Part shown: positions 52,884 through 64,000 of the stretch, in pieces
Layout of the letters: every line of letters begins with the position of its first letter
Numbering within the stretch: position 1 is the stretch's first letter
Source of the DNA: Hydra vulgaris
Lineage: Eukaryota > Cnidaria > Hydrozoa > Anthoathecata > Hydridae
Assembly: GCF_038396675.1 (NCBI RefSeq)
Contig: NC_088931.1
Location: 75,000,001 to 75,064,000 of the forward strand
Length of the DNA: 64,000 nt
Direction of reading: 5' to 3'
Made by a program: the position numbers and the translations under genes
Notes under the pieces: generated by a model
What the model was told of the DNA's origin: nothing
Database searches by the model: none
The model's input: the letters and a program-made list of their open reading frames with translations, nothing else

Positions 52884-53701
52884 ATATTCTCTTAAGTTAT
52901 ATTAAAACATTTTCATCAGGCAGTGACTCGAGTTTAAATGTCAATTTAATAAATATAACATACAGATATCTTGACTTAATATTACTTTTTAAATAATCCC
53001 ATATATTCAGGGTATTATGAGTGTATTATCATTATCGTAGTATTCAGCTTAATTTTAAAAGTATTTTCTATATTTACATATCGTGACGTTAGAATAATAT
53101 AGTTTTATTTCTATTTTATAATGTTGAGAGAATTTAACTTCTAACTTTTATTTATTAAATTATTTTGCAGCATGAGGTCTTTTTTTTATGTTATTCATGT
53201 TTTATAATCAATAATTCCTGAAATTGTCTGTTTGGAATATTAATTCTTAATAAAGTTGGAATTAACTAAAAAAACAACCTTAAAAATTATATAAATAAGA
53301 TTAATATATTGAAATTTTGTAATTAATAATATAATAATTAAAAACCGATAGTAATAATTGAGAAAGCGTCTCTTGAATTTTTTTTGTTTGTTTTTTAATT
53401 TAAGAAAAATAATCCAATATTCAGCTTATTTCCCACAAAATCGATTTACGAGATTTTTTCACCGTTTTTTTCACCGATTTTTAGGCCTGAAATTGATAAA
53501 CATGGGGTGTTAATAAGCTTGGGACATGCGGGAAAATTTTTAGAAAATTAATAAACTTTTCATCATTAAATACACCTTCGTGTAGTAAGAGTACAATAAA
53601 TGAAAAAATTTACTATTAAAAAAATAATTACCTAATCAATGAAAAATATATCAAAGCAACGATAAAAACCAAAAAAAAATACTGTTGTCAGTTATTTTAA
53701 C
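52884..53701. other. P transposase 3' flank
   Basis: AATAAA candidates occur at 53249-53254 and about 53596. No other coding motif is seen. Confidence 0.5.
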
Positions 53702-53737
53702 CAAGGACGTAAAATAAGATCTTATTTTACATCCTTG
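53702..53737. mobile_element. 36-bp P-type excision footprint
   Basis: CAAGGACGTAAAATAAGA (the first 18 nt of the terminal repeat) is followed directly by TCTTATTTTACATCCTTG (its complement with one change). TTTTAAC flanks both sides (53695-53701, 53738-53744). The unit consists only of two transposon tips and a 7-bp target duplication. P-type excision makes cuts staggered by 17 nt and is known to leave such tip remnants. Confidence 0.85.
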
Positions 53738-54077
53738 TTTTAACATTTCAACATTATCATTCCAAGATGATTGTTACATACACTTCCATTTCACTCTTAA
53801 TATTTTAATACAACAAAATCTAGTTAATTTCCATCAAACTTTTAAATTTAATCCATCTATTTTTTAAAAAAGAATATTTAATGAGTTGCTCATTGTAGTG
53901 TGAACGAAAAATATTTTTGAAAAAGCAAACAAAAATAACTTAGTAGTGTTTATTTTTACCAATCCTTTGTTAACAAAAAACAAATATAAAGATATATAAA
54001 TATAAAGCTAAGCATAAGATGTTAAACAAACATAAGTAAGATGTTTATTCTATATATAATAATATACAAATTTCTAA

Positions 54078-59490
<5,413 letters not shown>

Positions 59491-59543
59491 AACTATTTCA
59501 ATTTCAGAATCTGTGATAATAGCTGATCGTTATAAAACTTTAT

Positions 59544-59730
59544 TGTTACGTGTATAAAATTCTTGTCATAATATTATCAAAGTTAATTGATGTAATTTAT
59601 TAGTCAAGTCATAAGCTATTTTTGTATATAATTACGCCCTCGAGAATTTTTGTTTCTGTATAAAAGTTGTAAATAGAATTTAATAAACAGAGTCGAAAAA
59701 TAAAAGTATAATAAAGTTGTCGTATTAACA
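59544..59730 (+). repeat. LTR of an inserted retroelement, 187 bp
   Basis: Starts TGTTACGTG and ends GTATTAACA, so the tips TGTTA/TAACA are inverted. A TATAAAAG box lies at 59659-59666 and AATAAA at 59682-59687, in promoter-then-polyadenylation order for a + strand LTR. The last 30 bp recur in reverse orientation at 59814-59849. Confidence 0.78.
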
Positions 59731-59849
59731 AGCTATTTCGGCCACACTACAACATCTCCAGATCCATCAAACTTTCCAATCATTTTCGCCATAGATGCCA
59801 TACTGCCGAAATAGCTTGTTAATACGACAACTTTATTATACTTTTATTT
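59699..59849. repeat. inverted repeat of LTR end plus leader, 59-bp loop
   Basis: The left arm (59699-59742) contains the LTR end and AGCTATTTCGGC. The right arm (59803-59849) is its complement. The loop, read on minus, is the start of gag: ATGGCATCTATGGCG encoding MASMAKMIGKFDGSGDVVV. Confidence 0.88.
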
Positions 59850-62110
59850 TTTTGAGAAGCAGGTGCAGATTCCTCGTTTGTTCCCACCGTTGGTGTTGCA
59901 TTGTACCAAAATACCGCTAATAAAGGCCTCGCAGCTGTTCGTTTTACTGTGCGGTGGTTACGCTCCACAATCCCATTTCCTGATGGTCTATATGCACATC
60001 TATACTTCTTTTTAACACACCATTTTTCACATATATTTGAAAATTCACTAGATTTAAACACCGCTCCATTATCCATTAACAGTTCTTGCGGCGGGCCATG
60101 CTCCCTAAATACGGATTCCAATTGACTTACTACATTTTTGGTATCTTCGCGAGGCAACTTTCTCCAAATTGCAAACCGACTTGGTCCACAGTCAATCATT
60201 GTTAAATATGGCGACCCTTTATAGTGAGTCACATCACAAGCAACTCGGTACCATGTGTCTGGTACATCTAGCACTCCATTTTCCCATTTTATTGGCGCTG
60301 GATCAATTGAATTACATTGACAACATTTGCGAACACATTCTTCGACATCTTTTCTTAATACGTGCGGAAGTCTTCGTTGCACTGTAAACATTGTCCGATT
60401 AACGCCAAAATGATGCTTTGAGTGACAATTACGAATTTCTTCAGCAATACTTACTCCACATAGCTCTTTAGTACTTCTTCGTGAAAGCTCATTTAACCAA
60501 GTCTTTGGAACTCTTGTCAACACGTCAGCTTTGTTTTTGGAGGACGGAACCCATTTTAACGTGATGTTTATATTATATTCTTTTATTAGGTCTTGCAATA
60601 GAGAAAGTCTTCTTTTAATAAGCATTTCTGATAATGCATTTGATCGAATCCTATGGCTTTCAGTCAGCATACTTTTTAGCCATCCATGAACTGTTACTGA
60701 ATCAGTGAACACCGACAAATTCTTTATATCCCACTTAGCAGCTAGGTTTATCCCACGCACCACAGCATCTAATTCAGCAATATTAATATGCATAACATCA
60801 TTTATACTTCGAAGCCAGGCTGCATCCTCAATTATTACGCCATCGTATTCTATAGCAACCCCTATTGCCATGCTGCTAGCATCACACCACAATGTTGCTC
60901 CATTTTGAATCCCTTTAGCATTCCATTTCCCTCTCACAGAATCACAAACTTCTAATCGACACAATATTTCGATTAACCATGACTGAGCTTGATCTCCGAT
61001 TAGATCATCCCAAGTATTTCTTTGACTATGACGTTTTATAAAACTGCAGGCAATTCTAAGCCACCCTCCAACAGGATAGTGACCTAATAAGTGTCCACAT
61101 ATTGAAAAAAGTTTCCGTCGTGTTACTTTTTCAGTTTTGATATTTTGTGACTTTGGAATGATGTTTCCACGTTTCCAACATAGCTCCTTTTTTTCATTTC
61201 TAAACAGTTGCAAACCCAACACTCGTGCAGTATCACATTGCACCGGCTCTTTTGTTACCAATCCATAACACGCTAAATGATTTACGACCTTTTCAACTGA
61301 TGTCTTTTCCAAATTGACAATTATGTCATCAATGTAGTGGTCTGTTGCTTCACTAATACCAGCATTAAGATTCAACACACTGCCTAAGACTGAAGACATT
61401 ATTTTTGGGGCAGAATTTAACCCAAAACCAAGACGTGTAAGATAGTATTTTTCTTCTTTGTAGACTACCTTCTGATGCTCCCACAAACTCGGATCAATAT
61501 GTATTTGCATATAGGCGCATCTAAGATCAAGCGTTGCAAATTTGTCACCAACAGTTCTCCATTTTCTAACTTTTTCATCACATGCATCACTTGAGGCATT
61601 ATGTGAATTAACATACTGATTCAATTCGCGAAAATCCAGAACAGGTCGTATCTTTCCTTTATTTTCCTGCTCAACAGCCATTAACGGGACAATCCCTATT
61701 GTACTTTTTTCTTCTTTGTTGCATGGTTTCAACCAGCCATTTTTTACCCATACGTCCATCTCGTCATTAAATTGATGTAACAACTGGGGTTTCACCTTGT
61801 ACTGCGCGACAGAATTTCTCAGTTGTGGTTGACCTTGTTTCCATTTATATTTAGCAGTCCACTTTGTACCATCAAAATAAGCATCAAAATCCTTGTCCTT
61901 TATACCAACAGCTTGTTTCTCTGCATGAATTGAAACAAAACCAAATTCAATTTTTCCATTGTACAAATGCACTCTTCCATAGCGATTAATGACATCCATA
62001 CCAATAATAGCATCAATACCGTTGACAACACTTTTCAGAATCATTACTGATGTTTTGAGCTTTTTTCCTTCAATTATCAATGTTACTGTAGCTTCTCCCT
62101 CCGTTTTCAC
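59819..62110 (-). CDS. LTR-retroelement pol (RT, RNase H, integrase), 763 codons, incomplete ends
   Basis: An open frame without gag. Residues 1-60 are the end of an aspartic protease (IDAIIGMDVINRYG; the catalytic triplet is missing). RT covers about 100-300, with RPVLDFRELNQYV, ATLDLRCAYMQIHI and the catalytic YIDD at 259-262. RNase H lies at about 405-540, with LWCDASSMAIGVAI, NIAELDAVVRG and FTDSVTVHGWL. Integrase carries the HHCC zinc domain (HSKHHFGVNR..CVRKCCQCN). The core has VACDVTHY, LLMDNGAVF and SGNGIVERNHRT, so D, D and E are all present. The C-terminus breaks off at ESAPASQK, joining an LTR end. Its missing C-terminal domain lies inverted at 62108-62371. The first Met is only the first ATG after the breakpoint. 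Confidence 0.92.
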   Translation of the reverse strand: MKTEGEATVTLIIEGKKLKTSVMILKSVVNGIDAIIGMDVINRYGRVHLYNGKIEFGFVSIHAEKQAVGIKDKDFDAYFDGTKWTAKYKWKQGQPQLRNSVAQYKVKPQLLHQFNDEMDVWVKNGWLKPCNKEEKSTIGIVPLMAVEQENKGKIRPVLDFRELNQYVNSHNASSDACDEKVRKWRTVGDKFATLDLRCAYMQIHIDPSLWEHQKVVYKEEKYYLTRLGFGLNSAPKIMSSVLGSVLNLNAGISEATDHYIDDIIVNLEKTSVEKVVNHLACYGLVTKEPVQCDTARVLGLQLFRNEKKELCWKRGNIIPKSQNIKTEKVTRRKLFSICGHLLGHYPVGGWLRIACSFIKRHSQRNTWDDLIGDQAQSWLIEILCRLEVCDSVRGKWNAKGIQNGATLWCDASSMAIGVAIEYDGVIIEDAAWLRSINDVMHINIAELDAVVRGINLAAKWDIKNLSVFTDSVTVHGWLKSMLTESHRIRSNALSEMLIKRRLSLLQDLIKEYNINITLKWVPSSKNKADVLTRVPKTWLNELSRRSTKELCGVSIAEEIRNCHSKHHFGVNRTMFTVQRRLPHVLRKDVEECVRKCCQCNSIDPAPIKWENGVLDVPDTWYRVACDVTHYKGSPYLTMIDCGPSRFAIWRKLPREDTKNVVSQLESVFREHGPPQELLMDNGAVFKSSEFSNICEKWCVKKKYRCAYRPSGNGIVERNHRTVKRTAARPLLAVFWYNATPTVGTNEESAPASQKNKSIIKLSY

Positions 62111-62371
62111 GAGAAAAACACTGAAACTCAGGAAAGTTCACGGCAAGTTATGAAAACTTATAGAATTGGAGAAAAAGTTTATGTTCGCCCCGCTGATGCA
62201 AAGTGCACTTCAGTTTGGAAAATTGGTACTGTAACTGACATACTCACAAACACAAATATTGAAATTGATGGTGTACCAAGACATGTGCGAGACGTGAGAA
62301 TAGCTCCTGCCTCATCTGTCATATTCATTTTATGTTTAACTGTTCAAAAAATATATTTTACGCAATCTTAA
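62108..62371 (+). pseudogene. integrase C-terminal domain, opposite strand to its pol
   Basis: Reads HEKNTETQESSRQVMKTYRI, then GEKVYVRPADAKCTSVWKIG and VTDILTNTNIEIDGVPRHVR. This is the terminal DNA-binding domain expected directly after the truncated integrase. It points away from the pol frame and agrees in orientation with the 59544 LTR. It marks the second breakpoint of the inversion (about 62107). Confidence 0.85.
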
Positions 62372-62513
62372 GATATTTTATTGGATAGTCGAGACCTACT
62401 TTTTTTGACGTCGAATCTAATAAAAATATTCCCACATTTTGCAATTCTCCCTATTGTTTTCCTATTGTTCTCCAAACAATTCCGTAACACGCATATCTTT
62501 TTTTTTAAACAAT
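62372..62513. other. P element right subterminal region
   Basis: Contains GTAACACGCATA at 62484-62495, the inverted partner of the left subterminal motif. Confidence 0.6.
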
Positions 62514-62545
62514 GCGTTGAACGTCCATCTTATTTTACGTCCTTG
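62514..62545 (-). repeat. P-type right terminal inverted repeat
   Basis: A 32-bp perfect partner of 47294-47325. Confidence 0.95.
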
Positions 62546-62552
62546 GTTTAAT

Positions 62553-63727
62553 TTATATTTTCAATTTATATTACGATTTGTTGTCATTTTTAGTCTTGTT
62601 TATGTATTGATGTAAAAAACTTCTAAAAGGTGGGTAATTCCGCATCAAATCACCCAAAATTTAGAAAATTTTGAACCATGGGTCTTCAAATTTTTTAAAA
62701 ACCTCTTTGGCTGTTGCATCTTAAAAAGAAAAGTTAACATATAAAATTTTAGCTAAAAATGTTGAGAGGTTGACAAGATACTGCAATTTTAATACTGACC
62801 TGGTTTCCTAAAATGACCCGGTTTTCATAACACTCTGAAAATACATTTTTCTTAAAATAGTAAGAAATAAAAATGGCAAAAACATGAAAATAAACATATA
62901 TAATGTTTTTTTGATGCTGAATTCAATAAATGTACTTAAAATGCTAAAATATAAAAGGAACATGCTTAAAAATTAATAAAACAACTAGTTTCTATAAAAC
63001 AACTTTGGGGCCCAATATCTCAAAACACCCCCATCAAAAAAGTTTTTTTTTTGCTGTTAATATTTTCAGCTGTTTATAATCTTACTAGGCACAAGAAATC
63101 TAACTGGAAAAACGACTGAAACATACGGAACTTTAATTTCAAAGATGTATCAAATTTTCAATAAGCTATTTTAAAAAACTTTCAAATAGAATTCTGTAAA
63201 ATATTATATTTAGTTAAAAGACTCCTTAAAAAAACAAAACAATTTTGTTATATTTAAGGAAGTCTTAATTATATGATAACTTAGTTATTTGAACTTATCA
63301 ACTGAAAAAAACATCCTGTTTTGTTTTATATAAAAACTGAATTAGTGTGATATGGATGTGCATTTGTTTTTAAAATTTTGACAACTTTTGTAAAAGTTTA
63401 TAATAACTAGTTTATAAAAATTTCAGTTAAAAAACAGCATTCGTAAATTTTATTTAAATTTTAACAAATAACAATTTGATATATATATAAATTGTACATA
63501 TATATATAAATATATCTATAAAGAAAATTAACAATATCTATCAGTGTAAAAAATTATGCAACAGTGGGATTCTGAAAAGGTTTGAATTATTTCTATATTA
63601 ATTTTTTTTTTTTTACTAAAAATTAAGTAGGAAAATTCTTTTATTTAAGTAGGAGAATTCTTTTAATTAAGTAGGAGAATTCTCTTTTTTTTAGGAAATA
63701 CATTTATACAAAGTAGTTTATTATAAG
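62553..63727. other. gene-free flank right of the P element
   Basis: AT-rich, with three near-repeats of AAGTAGGAGAATTCTTTT at 63626-63690. No motif I recognise. Confidence 0.4.
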
Positions 63728-63952
63728 ATGTGTTCTATTGGGTTAATGACATCAGATGCATGCAAACGCCAACAAGATGTTATTGGAACTTTAAGCAACG
63801 AAGAAAAAATAGCTATATCATTACGCTGTAACATTGAACTATCAAACTTAACAACATTATGCGAAAAACATGCTACAAACTATTTGAAAATGTATCCTAT
63901 ATGGCAGAAAGCATGCTGTGATCCATTCAAAAAACATACAAAGAAAACTACA
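63728..63952 (+). CDS. possible first coding exon, cysteine-rich, unrecognised
   Basis: ATG at 63728 opens a frame of 75 codons: MCSIGLMTSDACKRQQDVIG, then LTTLCEKHATNYLKMYPIWQ and KACCDPFKKH. A consensus donor (ACAA|GTAAGT) ends it at 63952/63953. The regular Cys/His spacing and the good donor argue for a real exon continuing beyond the window. I do not recognise the family well enough to name it; a transposon-borne gene is equally possible. Confidence 0.45.
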
Positions 63953-64000
63953 AGTAAGTAAAAGTGGAATTTAAGTATTTTAATATATATATTTTTTTAA

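Noticed and set aside
60705-60908. Plus-strand frames inside the pol region
   Set aside because: Antisense shadows of the 763-codon pol frame.

Overview
The window is eukaryotic DNA, very AT-rich, with spliceosomal introns, many long (TA)n arrays and a dense layering of transposable elements. Base composition and the families present (Tc1, hAT, P-type, Penelope-like, APE-type LINE, tRNA-derived SINEs, cnidarian-style RT/RNase H/integrase) suggest a cnidarian, most likely Hydra. That is an inference from sequence character, not a database match.

One ordinary host gene is readable, assembled here from 13 exons on the + strand (8271-27460). It encodes a 422-residue histidine acid phosphatase of the lysosomal/prostatic type, with signal peptide, RHGxRxP and HD catalytic motifs, one C-terminal membrane span and a short tail carrying an acidic di-leucine motif. 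All 12 splice junctions keep phase. Its introns hold a hAT remnant, a tRNA SINE, an LTR-element RNase H fragment, a dead Tc1 copy and a 4-kb composite transposon. A diverged duplicate of its 5' region, lacking exons 1 and 2, lies about 3.5 kb upstream.

Layout: 1-8.2 kb LINE fragments, a SINE, a hAT fragment and the duplicated 5' region; 8.3-27.5 kb the acid phosphatase gene with TE-filled introns; 27.9-29.7 kb a Tc1 element with one visible nonsense codon; 30.6-31.4 kb a pogo/CENP-B-like remnant; 32.1-35.5 kb a decayed reverse transcriptase plus GIY-YIG element and an inverted partial copy; 35.5-39.6 kb a DNA transposon with ~390-bp inverted ends; 39.7-42.8 kb a DNA transposon with a TAA target duplication; 43.6-45.3 kb a Tc1 element with IR/DR ends; 46.7-47.3 kb a non-autonomous hAT element; 47.3-62.5 kb a 15.25-kb P-type transposon; 62.5-64 kb mostly unrecognised, ending in a possible first exon of another gene.

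The P-type transposon (47294-62545) is the highlight. It has 32-bp perfect terminal inverted repeats, a 7-bp target duplication (GTTTAAT), and a 12-bp subterminal inverted pair arranged as in the Drosophila P element. It carries an almost intact spliced P/THAP9-like transposase on the + strand, whose two reading frames join at an in-frame A_AAA_AAG heptamer. A second spliced gene on the - strand encodes an acidic, C2H2 zinc-finger protein. Between the two convergent genes lies a 36-bp palindrome made only of two 18-nt transposon tips, flanked by its own 7-bp duplication (TTTTAAC). That is what a P-type excision with staggered cuts would leave. The right end was later invaded by an LTR retroelement whose pol core is inverted relative to its own LTR and integrase C-terminus.
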